A stretch of 53,583 nucleotides of DNA from NCBI RefSeq assembly GCF_000332335.1, contig NZ_KB235949.1, positions 610,015-663,597 on the forward strand, written 5' to 3'. Below the pieces are notes generated by a model. It saw only the letters and a program-made list of their open reading frames with translations, did no database searches and was not told the DNA's origin. The position numbers and the translations under genes were made by a program. Below are positions 26,553 through 35,002 of this stretch, one piece after another. The DNA comes from Kamptonema formosum PCC 10802 (GTDB lineage: Bacteria; Cyanobacteriota; Cyanobacteriia; Cyanobacteriales; Oscillatoriaceae). Positions within the stretch are counted from its first letter, which is position 1. Each line of letters begins with the position of its first letter.

Positions 26553-27131
26553 TCAAACCTGTTTGGCTAGCTTAACCCAATCTTCAATTCCTTTTTGGGT
26601 GGGCAGGTTTTGCGCGTTAAATGTCCGTATATCTCGCTTGTGCTGCGGGCCATAACTGACGTGCACCGGCCTGTCCTCTCCATAATAATATAGAGAGTCA
26701 AATGGCAATCTCTGGGCTAACACCCACTCGACAACCTGCCGCGTGGAAAGTCCGGCAATCAAAAAATCGCACGCCGCGCCGAGTCTCTGGCAGTAATACT
26801 TGCCATTCTTATTGACCTCATGGGCCATGTGCTGGTCGAGTGCCGGTGCGACGCGGCCATTTTTCTGACCTGTCTCTGGGTCTTTTTGCTCCAAATATCG
26901 CTTCAAATCTTTGGAGCAAAAGCCATAAGTCAGCCGGAAGCTGTCAAATCCGAACTGGTCAATAATCGGGTCCAGGATAAACTGGTTTAACTCTCGGATG
27001 GCAAGAATCGTCTCCTCTAGGTTTTCTGGAAAGGGATTGATTTTGCCGGCATACTTTTGATAGGTCTGCGTGCAAGTGCAGAAATCCTCAAGGGTGAGGT
27101 ATTTGCCAAGTTTGACTTCTTTGACATTCAT
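26553..27131 (-). CDS. M15-peptidase-like protein (uncharacterised)
   Basis: This 192-residue protein opens MNVKEVKLGKYLTLEDFCTC. Its spacing of QHMAHE, then LGAACDFLI, then RPVHVSYGP recalls the His, Asp, His zinc ligands of the M15 (D-Ala-D-Ala carboxypeptidase) fold. The usual SxHxxG element is altered and an insertion separates the first two ligands. No signal peptide is visible, which argues against a cell-wall role. It may be a cytoplasmic member recruited to the defence locus. It reads convergently with the methyltransferase. The family placement is tentative. Confidence 0.45.
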   Translation of the reverse strand: MNVKEVKLGKYLTLEDFCTCTQTYQKYAGKINPFPENLEETILAIRELNQFILDPIIDQFGFDSFRLTYGFCSKDLKRYLEQKDPETGQKNGRVAPALDQHMAHEVNKNGKYYCQRLGAACDFLIAGLSTRQVVEWVLAQRLPFDSLYYYGEDRPVHVSYGPQHKRDIRTFNAQNLPTQKGIEDWVKLAKQV

Positions 27132-27146
27132 TTTTCAGTTGCGCCT

Positions 27147-27180
27147 AGAAACCGGGTTTCTTAAAGAAACCGGGTTTCTG
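27147..27180. repeat. AAACCGGGTTTCT palindromic repeat
   Basis: GAAACCGGGTTTCTTAAAG is followed by a second copy of the arm. It lies between the amidase gene end and the M15-like gene start. Confidence 0.7.
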
Positions 27181-27214
27181 AAATTTACAAGAAGAATTTA
27201 GACGCGCTATATCG

Positions 27215-28618
27215 CTATTCTACCACCGGCACCGGCGCGGAGACAACCCCCATCGCTTCCAGCACACCGGCAACCCGCAAAATCAGCGCTTCATTGTAAG
27301 GTGCTGCTACCAATTGCACCCCCAGCGGCAGATCGCCGGGGCGCTGAATTGGCACCGATAAAACCGGCAGCCCAATAAAAGATAAAGGCTGCGTAAATAA
27401 CCCCAGATGGGGGCGGACTAAAATCTCAACCCCATCCAAAATCATCTTTTGCTGCCCGATTGCCGGTGCTGGGCAAGGCGTAGTGGGAGCTAAAATCAAA
27501 TCCACATCCTGAAACACCTCGCGCACGCGATCGCGAAACCAGCTGCGGAACCGCTGCGCCCCGATGTACCAGCTTGCCGGAATCAGGGCACCGGCCAGGA
27601 AGCGATCGCGCGTGGCGAAGTCAAAATCCTGCGGGCGCGATCGCAAGTCATCTAGGTGCAAGGAAGCGCCCTCGGAAGCCGTAATCACAAACGCCGCCGC
27701 GCGGGCGCGGTGCGCCTCGGGCAAGGTGACATACTGCGTTGCGCCCAGAGCGCGGGCGACTTGTGCCACCGCCTCCAGCGCTGCCGGCTCCGCACCTCTG
27801 GTGAAATAGTCGCCTGCGATCGCAATGCGGGCACCGGCAATCTCTTGCAAAGACGCGGCTAATTGCGTCTCCGCCACAGGGCGATCGCAGCAAACGGGGT
27901 CGCGATCGTCCCGCCCTTGCAGGATATCAAACGCCGTGGCAATATCGCGCACCGAGCGGGCGAACGGCCCAATGTGGTCGAAACTGCCGGCAAACAGCAC
28001 CGTGCCGGCACGCGACAGACGCCCGTAAGTCGGTTTCAGCCCGTACACCCCGCAAAAGGCAGCCGGCACGCGAATTGAGCCATTTGTGTCCGAACCCAGC
28101 GTCAGCGGCACCAGCCCACCGGCAACCGCCGCCGCCGAACCCCCGGAGGAACCGCCGGCGATGCGAGTCAAATCGTGCGGGTTGTGCGTTGCGCCGTAAT
28201 GCGCGTTTTCGGTGACAAAACCGTAGGCGTATTCGTCCATATTCAGTGCGCCAACCAGCACCGCACCGGCTTGTTTCAGTCGGGCAACAGCTGTGGCATC
28301 TTGAGTCGCTGGGGGTTTTTCGGCATTAATTTTCGAGCCGGCTAAAGTGGTAATACCGGCAATATCAAACAGGTTCTTGACAGCAACCGGCACGCCGGCA
28401 AGCGGACCTGGGTCTTCCCCCCTGGCAATTTTCCGGTCAATTTCCTCAGCTGCTACCAGAGCGGTATCCGCTGTTACAGAGGTAAAACAGTTGAGCGCTT
28501 TATCTCTTGCAGCAATCCGGTTCAACGCAGCAGAAACAGCGTCTTTTGCGCTGACTTGTCCTGTGCGGACTGCAGCGCCAAGCGATACGGCATCAGCTCG
28601 ATTTAAATCTAAAGTCAT
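27215..28618 (-). CDS. AtzE-like amidase (amidase signature family)
   Basis: This 467-residue enzyme has the amidase-signature triad region: VAVKNLFDI with the catalytic Lys, the glycine-serine stretch RIAGGSSGGSAAAVAGG, and GSDTNGSIRVPAAFCG with the cis-Ser and nucleophile Ser. It best fits the AtzE family, which hydrolyses 1-carboxybiuret with AtzG, or a related small amide. The upstream 62-residue AtzG-like gene overlaps it by 4 bases, as in characterised atzG-atzE pairs. Together with the isochorismatase-type hydrolase it suggests use of biuret- or urea-like nitrogen. Substrate is inferred. Confidence 0.85.
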   Translation of the reverse strand: MTLDLNRADAVSLGAAVRTGQVSAKDAVSAALNRIAARDKALNCFTSVTADTALVAAEEIDRKIARGEDPGPLAGVPVAVKNLFDIAGITTLAGSKINAEKPPATQDATAVARLKQAGAVLVGALNMDEYAYGFVTENAHYGATHNPHDLTRIAGGSSGGSAAAVAGGLVPLTLGSDTNGSIRVPAAFCGVYGLKPTYGRLSRAGTVLFAGSFDHIGPFARSVRDIATAFDILQGRDDRDPVCCDRPVAETQLAASLQEIAGARIAIAGDYFTRGAEPAALEAVAQVARALGATQYVTLPEAHRARAAAFVITASEGASLHLDDLRSRPQDFDFATRDRFLAGALIPASWYIGAQRFRSWFRDRVREVFQDVDLILAPTTPCPAPAIGQQKMILDGVEILVRPHLGLFTQPLSFIGLPVLSVPIQRPGDLPLGVQLVAAPYNEALILRVAGVLEAMGVVSAPVPVVE

Positions 28619-28803
28619 GGCTCAAACACCGGCGCGGCTTCAATTTCCTCTGGCAGGGGGAATTCTGTCACGAGTTTGGCGACTGCCTGAATTCTGGCAA
28701 AATTCTCCACCACACCGGCGCGGTGTTCGGGCTGCAGTGGCAAATCCACCAACCGAGCCATTTGCTCCACATATTCAGCTGGATCGAACATCTTTTCGCT
28801 CAT
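28615..28803 (-). CDS. AtzG-like small subunit (DUF4089)
   Basis: This 62-residue helical protein opens MSEKMFDPAEYVEQMARLVD and ends with PLPEEIEAAPVFEP. The EHRAGVVENFARI segment and C-terminal acidic-proline tail match DUF4089/AtzG, which wraps the amidase and resembles GatC. The stop overlaps the amidase start (ATGA), so the two are translated together. Confidence 0.85.
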   Translation of the reverse strand: MSEKMFDPAEYVEQMARLVDLPLQPEHRAGVVENFARIQAVAKLVTEFPLPEEIEAAPVFEP

Positions 28804-28811
28804 ACTTTCTG

Positions 28812-29162
28812 TCAGGCGATATTGCTGATTTCTTGCGGCATTACAAATTTACCATCTTCTGCCGGTTCAAAGTCAAGAACTTGGAACACCGCATCCAGGT
28901 TCAGCGCGCCATAAATGTGAGGGTAGCGCTCTCCTCCTCCCACCCCTTCATATCGAATCTCCGCTCCCACCTTCTGCGAGTCAATGCAAAGGAGTTTCAG
29001 TCCCTTTTGACCCGAAAACCAGGTATTTGCCACTGGGATAACTTGTTCCGGTTCCGAACAGTGGATAAAGCCTTCAGATTCCAGCGTATCGCCTCGATAG
29101 ACTCCCGCCAATTTGGCTCGCTCCCATTCTTCCCGCTTTGTGATGTGCAAAATAACGCTCAC
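28812..29162 (-). CDS. DUF952 family protein
   Basis: The protein has 116 residues. I prefer the GTG at 29162 (VSVILHITKREEWERA), preceded by AGAGGAAAGG, over the TTG at 29186. It has the DUF952 pattern: ITKREEWERA, GFIHCSEPEQV, LLCID and YPHIYGALNLDAV. The fold is related to ADP-ribosyl-transferase-like or glutathione-related proteins and the function is not established. It lies 8 bases before the AtzG-like gene and probably belongs to the same transcript. Confidence 0.85.
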   Translation of the reverse strand: MSVILHITKREEWERAKLAGVYRGDTLESEGFIHCSEPEQVIPVANTWFSGQKGLKLLCIDSQKVGAEIRYEGVGGGERYPHIYGALNLDAVFQVLDFEPAEDGKFVMPQEISNIA

Positions 29163-29183
29163 AGCCTTTCCTCTTCGCAACTT

Positions 29184-29222
29184 CAAGAAACCGGGTTTCT
29201 GGAAGGAACCCGGTTTCTCGCT
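29184..29222. repeat. AAACCGGGTTTCT palindromic repeat
   Basis: AGAAACCGGGTTTCTGG is followed by an inverted partner, in the short gap between the DUF952 and cupin genes. Confidence 0.65.
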
Positions 29223-29234
29223 CCTTGAATCATG

Positions 29235-29693
29235 CTAGCATGCAACGAGGTCGTCTTTCCGGTAAAGGACAGCTAAATCTTCCTCGTCGAGCTCCACCGG
29301 CGTCCCGCTGCGAATCAGTTCCGCAAAGTCTTCATTGGGCACCATTATGCACAAAGCGTACAGGCGAGTGGAGCCGGTATTTTCAATCACGTGGGTGCCG
29401 GTGGGCGGAACTAAAATGCTGTCTCCGGCTTTTATCCGCACACTTTTGCCGTCACAGGTGGCTCGCCCCTCTCCTTTGAGGATGAAAAACATTTCAGTTG
29501 CGTAGAGATGCCGGTTGGGGGGTGTCTTCCCGCCGACATCGAAAATTTCAACGCAATAGGTTAGGGAGGCGTTTGCGCTCGACGGCTCAAACACAATCGC
29601 CAGCCGGTTGGTGTCGCGAGGGCTAATGCGATAAGCTTGGTAGTCCCTAGGAGATTTGACCACCGGAATCACGCAGCGCAGAGATGTAATCAT
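29235..29693 (-). CDS. Cupin-domain protein
   Basis: This 152-residue single-domain cupin has motif 1 at PPNRHLYATEMFFILKGEG and motif 2 at DSILVPPTGTHVIENTG. Metal ligands His, Glu and His are visible, with the first His of motif 1 in NRHLYATE. Small cupins of this kind bind a metal and act on small organic substrates or as regulators. It lies in the same-direction cluster with the isochorismatase-family and amidase genes, so a step in small nitrogen-compound metabolism is likely. The substrate is unknown. Confidence 0.8.
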   Translation of the reverse strand: MITSLRCVIPVVKSPRDYQAYRISPRDTNRLAIVFEPSSANASLTYCVEIFDVGGKTPPNRHLYATEMFFILKGEGRATCDGKSVRIKAGDSILVPPTGTHVIENTGSTRLYALCIMVPNEDFAELIRSGTPVELDEEDLAVLYRKDDLVAC

Positions 29694-29769
29694 ATTAATT
29701 TCCCCTTTTTAATGCAAGGATTTTTTGGCGATACAGCTGTCATTCATTCGGGGGCTGCGCCCCTTGTTA

Positions 29770-30540
29770 TCATTCTTTTATTGCCTTAAAAATGGCTTGA
29801 GAATCTGTTACAAAACCGAAGCACTGCTTGACGTTGTAAAGGGTTGCTTGCCAGCAATACTCGGGGGAAGTTGTGGCCGTGCAGTCTTGTACTAAGATGC
29901 AGTCATACCCTAAAAAGTTCGCATCTTGCAGGGTGGCCATCACGCACTGGTCGGCATTCACTCCACCGAAGAATAAGGTCGTTTTCCCCAGGTTGCGCAG
30001 GATGCTGTCCAGGGGGGTGTCCCAGAAACCGCTCATGCGGTACTTGTCCACCCGGATATCTTGCGGGAGCTGTTCCAGTTCGTCCACTACGGCGGCGGCC
30101 CAACTGCCTGCAGCCAGGACTTTAGCGCCATTTGCCGGCAGGGGGTCGTTGAGCCCGATGCCGGTGCCGGTCGGGTTGTATACATGGCGCAAACCGGCAC
30201 TGATATTGAGCAAATCCGGGCGGTTGCCCCAGTTCACCCAAATCACCGGAATGCCGGCGTGGCGCAGTGCCGGCAGCAGCGCCTGCAGTGGGCCAATGGG
30301 TGCCCGTGCCGGTGTGACATCCACCCCAATATGCGCCAGCCAGCCATCAGGATGACAGAAGTCATTCTGCATGTCAATCACCAGAATCGCGGCTTTCGCC
30401 AAGTCCAGGCGCAATGTCTTTGTTTCTGTTGCCAAAGTAACCGGTCGCGCGTCGAGGGGAGGGCGAGTGATATCCGCGATCGCGTCATCAACTGCCCAGG
30501 CATTGGGCGGAACTCCTAGAGTGTGGAGAGGGCGATTCAT
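29770..30540 (-). CDS. Isochorismatase-family cysteine hydrolase (RutB/biuret hydrolase type)
   Basis: The protein has 256 residues from the ATG at 30540 (MNRPLHTLGVPPNAWAVDD); an upstream GTG at 30579 is possible. The catalytic Asp lies in VIDMQNDFCHPDGW, a conserved Lys in VDKYRMSGFWDTPLD, and the nucleophile Cys in GGVNADQCVMATLQDA. The long N-terminal extension and these motifs suit the RutB, biuret hydrolase and N-carbamoyl amidase group. With AtzE/AtzG-like genes downstream in the same direction, stepwise hydrolysis of a biuret- or ureide-like compound to ammonium is a reasonable inference. Confidence 0.85.
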   Translation of the reverse strand: MNRPLHTLGVPPNAWAVDDAIADITRPPLDARPVTLATETKTLRLDLAKAAILVIDMQNDFCHPDGWLAHIGVDVTPARAPIGPLQALLPALRHAGIPVIWVNWGNRPDLLNISAGLRHVYNPTGTGIGLNDPLPANGAKVLAAGSWAAAVVDELEQLPQDIRVDKYRMSGFWDTPLDSILRNLGKTTLFFGGVNADQCVMATLQDANFLGYDCILVQDCTATTSPEYCWQATLYNVKQCFGFVTDSQAIFKAIKE

Positions 30541-30679
30541 GGGTTGGCTGTATTTTCTCAAACATAAGTGACTTCTCACTCATTCTCTCTCCTCAAGACT
30601 GTTTTGTGGGATAATTTTAGATTATTTTCACAGTTGGCGGCTGCACCGGCAGCCGGCCCGGTTTGCAGAATGGGGGTGA

Positions 30680-30716
30680 GAAACCGGGTTTCTTAAACAA
30701 ACCCGGTTTCTTTAAG
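30680..30716. repeat. AAACCGGGTTTCT palindromic repeat
   Basis: GAAACCGGGTTTCTTAAAC is followed by an inverted partner. It sits just beyond the 3' end of the small gene at 30734. Confidence 0.7.
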
Positions 30717-30733
30717 TTGTGCGGGCTGCCGGC

Positions 30734-30979
30734 TCACTCCAGCGGCTGTCCGTCAACTCGGATGTTTGCCCGGGTTTCAATCCAAACCCTCGCCCCACAG
30801 CTCAGAGGCTTGTCGGGGCGGTAAACTACCGTAGCAATTACATTGCCGGCTTCATCGAGAATTTCTACTTGATTTCCGTAAGTGCTGGACTTGCCGGCCT
30901 TCACGGAAATCACCGGTTTATTTGCGCCTTTGGCATTGGCTTTGATGTGGTGCTGGTTAATATGAATCCGCTGTAGCAT
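30734..30979 (-). CDS. Hypothetical protein (81 aa)
   Basis: The protein opens MLQRIHINQHHIKANAK and ends in IRVDGQPLE. It alternates short strands (ISVKAG, NQVEILDEAGNVIATVVY, RVWIETRANIRV), which suggests a small all-beta protein. I do not recognise a family. Coding is supported by a start codon in AT-rich surroundings and well-formed beta-strand alternation. It is divergent from the DUF499 gene. Confidence 0.55.
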   Translation of the reverse strand: MLQRIHINQHHIKANAKGANKPVISVKAGKSSTYGNQVEILDEAGNVIATVVYRPDKPLSCGARVWIETRANIRVDGQPLE

Positions 30980-31141
30980 AACATTTTCCCTCGCTGTGCT
31001 AATATCTACGCGCGATTGCCGGTTTTTGCCGGAATAAGCAGAAGTGGGGTGCGCACCCCCGGGAACTCACCCCACTCCCTCCCCCTTGCCAGGAACGGCG
31101 AGCCGGTGTAATATTGCACTGTACGGGGTTAGGAGTTTGAC

Positions 31142-34100
31142 ATGCTGCCATCAATTTTTAAGACTTGCGCTCCTAGAGAGTCAATCCAACTAGGAGAAAT
31201 CTCGGAGGAAATCTTTGCAGCCAAACTGCGGTTTGTTGTCAAAGGCAGCGCCCCCCGCGTTTATGGGGAGGCCAATACTTTTTTTGCCAATACTTTCCCG
31301 ACTGAGGGTCTAAAAACTCTGATTCGCGAAGTGTTCGGACGCCTGTGCGGGGCTTCTGCCGGCTCGCCGGTTATTCGCCTGGAAACTAGCTTTGGGGGCG
31401 GAAAAACTCACGATAAAATCGCCCTCTGGCACATCTGCAAGCAGGGACGGAAAATTGAGGAGTTGGAACAGTTTGCTGATTTGAGTTTAATTCCCGACCG
31501 GCCCATTCAGGTCGCCGCTATTGACGGGCGCGATTTAGACCCGGAAAATGGGGTCTACCATCCCGAAACCGGCATCACCACTCACACGCTTTGGGGCGAA
31601 ATTGCCTACCAGATAGGCGGGATTGAGGGCTACCAGCTGTTGCGCGGCTCCGATGAGAAGGGGATCAGTCCGGGCACGCCGGTGCTGGAGCGGCTGGCAG
31701 GGGGAAAACCCACTCTAATTATTTTAGATGAAATCGCCCGCCACTTGCGAGCGGCTAAAGCGAAAAAGATTGCTGAGAGCACCCTATCCGAACAGGTTGT
31801 GGCTTTCCTGTTCTCGCTGATGGATTTGGCGGCGGCTAGCAATAATTTGGTGTTTGTCTACTCCCTCGCCACAAGGTCGGATACCTTCGGGGAAGAGACA
31901 GCGGATCTCAACGAGCTAGTTAGCGCTTCCGCACGGCAAGAGCGCATTTTGAATCCCAGCACGGATGTGGAAATCTACAATATCGTCAAGCAGCGGATGT
32001 TTGTTAGTGTCAGCGAAAAAGCTGCTGCAGAGGCGGCGAAGGAGTATTTAAACACCTACCGTTCCAGCCGGATTAATTTGCCGGATGGCTGCAAGGATGC
32101 TAGCTATGCGGCGGCGATTTCTGCCAGTTACCCTTTCCATCCAGAACTGTTTAACCTGCTCACAAAAAAGATTGCCTCAATTCCTGATTTTCAGCGAACT
32201 CGGGGGGCGCTGCGGCTGTTCGCCCTAGTGGTGCGCTACCTCTGGCAAAATCCCTCTGACTGGGTGCCGGCAATTCACACGCATCACATTCCAGTGGGGC
32301 TGGATAATAAGGTGACTGATGATTTAACTTCTCGCCTGAAGCGCTCGCTGATGCGCTTGCCGGTGCAAGCGGATATCTACAACCCAGATGGCAGGAAAGC
32401 TTACGCTCAGGTGCAAGATGAGGAATGGCTGGCTGCCGGTAAACCCCCTTTCTCTACCTGGGTGGCGCGGACTATTTTCCTGCACTCCCTGACTCAGGGA
32501 ATTTCATCGGGAATCCGGCGGGCTGAGTTGAATTTATCCCTGCTGACGCCGGGATTGGAAATTGGTTTTGTTGACCGCGCCCTTCAGCAGCTGGGTTCTG
32601 TCGCCTGGTATTTGGACGAAGACCCGGTGACTTCGATTTGCCGGTTCAGGGAAGAACCTTCTCTGAATAAAATTATAGCAGAAGAAAAGGATCTTGTGGG
32701 CATAAGTGAGGCGAAAGCGGATTTGAGGAGTCGCCGGGACAGCATTTTTGCCAGCAAGTTTTTTACCCTCGTCCCCGCACCGGAAACGGCTTCTGATGTG
32801 GGGGATAGCGCTGAGGATGTGGCCCTGTGCGTCATTGATTTTGATGAGGAAACCGTGTCGGCTTCGACGGATGGCCCAACGCCTTTAGTGGAGCGGATTT
32901 TCAATAGCACCGGCGATTCGGGGAAGTTCCGCATTTTCCGCAACCGGCTGCTGTTTTTGCTGGCGAATAAGCTAGAATTGCAGCGGGCGATTGCCAACGC
33001 CCGCGAGTATAAGGCGATTCAGAATATCCTCAGGAGTCCCAACCGGCTCGCCGATTTGTCGGAAAGCCAGCAGAAGCAATTGCGGCAAAAAGAAGGGGAG
33101 ATGGATTTGGCGGTGCGCGTGTCTTTAACCAATGCCTACCGGCACCTTTTCTATCCCGCTAGCGATCCGGTGAAAGCGCCCAAGGGCTTGATGCACTATG
33201 TCTTGCCGGCAGAAGATTGCAGCACTGTCAAGGGGAAGAATAACCAGCAGGAGGTGATTTTGAAGGCGCTCAAGGAGTGCCAGAAAATTCGCCTGGAAGG
33301 GGATAAACCTTACGCACCGGCTTACATTTTGCAAAAGGTGTGGCCGGCGGGGCTGGACTCCTGGACATCGAAGGCGCTGCGAGAAGCTTTTGCCAAGGAT
33401 TTGAGCTTGCATATCCTGCTGGATGCGGAAGTGGCAAAACTGCGGGATACTGTCCGCGAGGGGTTGCTCAGCGGGCACTGGGATATGAAAGCCGGCGAGC
33501 GCTTTTTTGTCAAGACGGATAGCAGCAACCCCAGCCTGCCAGAAACCATTGAATTCTCCGATCGTATGGTACTATATCGCCGGGGAATTTTGCAACCGCC
33601 GGCACCGAAAGAGGTTGAATTGAGCGCTCAGGTGATGCCGAGTGCGGAACCGGCTAAGCCGGTGCGCGTCAGGTGGAAAGCAAAAGGAGCGCTGACTGTC
33701 ACGCTTTATCAGGATGGGGTGGCGGTTCCCGGTTTATTTCGCCCTTCTGATGAGTGGGAGGGGAGTGTGGGGAAAACCACTTCTTTTCGCGTGGTGGCTG
33801 ACTGGGGAAATGGCGAGACGGCGGCGAAAGAAACCCAGGTGGTGCTGGGTGCCGGTGCGCCCAACACTCTCCTTTATCCAACGGGTGGCGCTGGCATCTG
33901 TTCAGCTGCCGGTGAGCAGTTGAGCCTCTTCCAGGTTAAACCCGAAACCTTTGAGTTGGAGGGCAGTATTAACAGTGCTTTTACGGCTCTGAGCGACCGC
34001 TGTGCTGACAGTAAGGTTAAGGGTATTGTAGCATTAGAGCTATCAGTCGGGCAAGTGGTGGACTACCGCAAACTCGGCACAGCTTTGCCGCTTCTGAACC

Positions 34101-34378
34101 GGTTCACTCTGCTGGTTGACCAGACGATAACGGTTCAGTCCGGCGAGCAATTTGTGCGCTTGGAATACCAGGGCGGAATACGGGGATTCCAGAGTTTCTT
34201 TCCCCCCGTCAATGCTTTGCTCAACACCCCAGATGCGCAAGCGAATGTGAATTTGAAACTCACTTTTGAGTTTCAACCGGCAGTCTTGCCAGAAGGCGCG
34301 GAGATGAGCACAATTAAACAGGCGCTCAACCGCAATCCGGTAGACCGGCTTTCTTTGAGCGCTCGGGTTACTTATTAG
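31142..34378 (+). CDS. DUF499-type large AAA ATPase
   Basis: The protein has 1078 residues and a good ribosome site (AGGAG, 6 bases before ATG). It has the DUF499 opening with a modified P-loop, ETSFGGGKTH at 81-90. A Walker B, LIILDEIARHLRAAKAKK, lies near 193-210. A sensor-like region VYSLATRSDTFGE follows, and the C-terminal part is beta-rich (about 810-1078). DUF499 ATPases occur in defence clusters with DUF1156 methylases and SNF2 helicases. It leads such a cluster here (31.1-43.7 kb). The ATPase assignment is sound; its mechanism is unknown. Confidence 0.85.
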   Translation: MLPSIFKTCAPRESIQLGEISEEIFAAKLRFVVKGSAPRVYGEANTFFANTFPTEGLKTLIREVFGRLCGASAGSPVIRLETSFGGGKTHDKIALWHICKQGRKIEELEQFADLSLIPDRPIQVAAIDGRDLDPENGVYHPETGITTHTLWGEIAYQIGGIEGYQLLRGSDEKGISPGTPVLERLAGGKPTLIILDEIARHLRAAKAKKIAESTLSEQVVAFLFSLMDLAAASNNLVFVYSLATRSDTFGEETADLNELVSASARQERILNPSTDVEIYNIVKQRMFVSVSEKAAAEAAKEYLNTYRSSRINLPDGCKDASYAAAISASYPFHPELFNLLTKKIASIPDFQRTRGALRLFALVVRYLWQNPSDWVPAIHTHHIPVGLDNKVTDDLTSRLKRSLMRLPVQADIYNPDGRKAYAQVQDEEWLAAGKPPFSTWVARTIFLHSLTQGISSGIRRAELNLSLLTPGLEIGFVDRALQQLGSVAWYLDEDPVTSICRFREEPSLNKIIAEEKDLVGISEAKADLRSRRDSIFASKFFTLVPAPETASDVGDSAEDVALCVIDFDEETVSASTDGPTPLVERIFNSTGDSGKFRIFRNRLLFLLANKLELQRAIANAREYKAIQNILRSPNRLADLSESQQKQLRQKEGEMDLAVRVSLTNAYRHLFYPASDPVKAPKGLMHYVLPAEDCSTVKGKNNQQEVILKALKECQKIRLEGDKPYAPAYILQKVWPAGLDSWTSKALREAFAKDLSLHILLDAEVAKLRDTVREGLLSGHWDMKAGERFFVKTDSSNPSLPETIEFSDRMVLYRRGILQPPAPKEVELSAQVMPSAEPAKPVRVRWKAKGALTVTLYQDGVAVPGLFRPSDEWEGSVGKTTSFRVVADWGNGETAAKETQVVLGAGAPNTLLYPTGGAGICSAAGEQLSLFQVKPETFELEGSINSAFTALSDRCADSKVKGIVALELSVGQVVDYRKLGTALPLLNRFTLLVDQTITVQSGEQFVRLEYQGGIRGFQSFFPPVNALLNTPDAQANVNLKLTFEFQPAVLPEGAEMSTIKQALNRNPVDRLSLSARVTY

Positions 34379-34569
34379 ATTGGAGAACCCGGCACCCCAA
34401 CCCCCTCCCCGCTTGCGGGGAGGGGGAGCTAGAAAGTAGGTCGGTTTACTGCGCTCCAAATGAAGAAACCCGGTTTCTTTAAGAAACCGGGTTTCTAGCC
34501 CCTCGGGTTTCTAGCCCCTCAGAACCGCTATATCCCATCCGGTAACGAGAAAAATAATGTCCAGGAATT
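34379..34569. repeat. Hairpin and AAACCGGGTTTCT repeat in the DUF499 downstream gap
   Basis: CCCCTCCCCGCTTGCGGGGAGGGG forms a long stem at about 34404-34427. The palindrome GAAACCCGGTTTCTTTAAG and its partner lie at 34463-34496, followed by GTTTCTAGCCCCTC repeated. No gene is seen. Confidence 0.65.
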
Positions 34570-34998
34570 ATGCAAGAATTTCAACTGCGGGTAGTGGCTA
34601 CGGATAACAACAATTTTGCCCTGGAACTGTACCAGTGCGCCTACAAAAAAGCGGGGGAGAAGAAGCGCCCAGCAGCTAAGCGGATTGGCCGGCTCAAAGG
34701 GGAGGCTCTGGTGCGGGCGCGACAGGCCATTTATGCGGCATTAAAAGCGAATAACTATGACCCCAAAACCCTGACAAACAAGCGGCAAACTCCCTACGTT
34801 CTTTCTGAGGACTCCGGCGTGAATCTGGCGCTGCTGTTCCAGGCGTTGCAGCGGCTCTCCAAACCTGATAAAATTGCTAATATCACTGCTGGAGTGATGG
34901 CCATGAGCGATGAGGAGGCCCACTACTGGTTTGCCAAGATTGCCGGCGGCAAACGCTCTGCGGCGCTCAAGGCAATGCGGATACTACTGGGAGAGTGA
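34570..34998 (+). CDS. Small DUF499-associated protein (142 aa)
   Basis: The protein opens MQEFQLRVVATDNNNFALEL with a strand-rich start, a basic stretch (KKAGEKKRPAAKRIGRLKG), then a helical C-terminal half ending KRSAALKAMRILLGE. I recall small proteins of this type next to DUF499 genes (possibly the DUF7680 group) but cannot confirm this. The basic segment and genetic position suggest a DNA-binding or adaptor subunit. It is followed after 4 bases by the Uma2 gene. Confidence 0.6.
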   Translation: MQEFQLRVVATDNNNFALELYQCAYKKAGEKKRPAAKRIGRLKGEALVRARQAIYAALKANNYDPKTLTNKRQTPYVLSEDSGVNLALLFQALQRLSKPDKIANITAGVMAMSDEEAHYWFAKIAGGKRSAALKAMRILLGE

Positions 34999-35002
34999 AA
35001 CT

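Noticed and set aside
28347-29228. Long open frame of 293 codons on the plus strand
   Set aside because: It runs antisense to the amidase, AtzG-like and DUF952 genes, has no recognisable domain and no ribosome site. It is a shadow of the real minus-strand genes.
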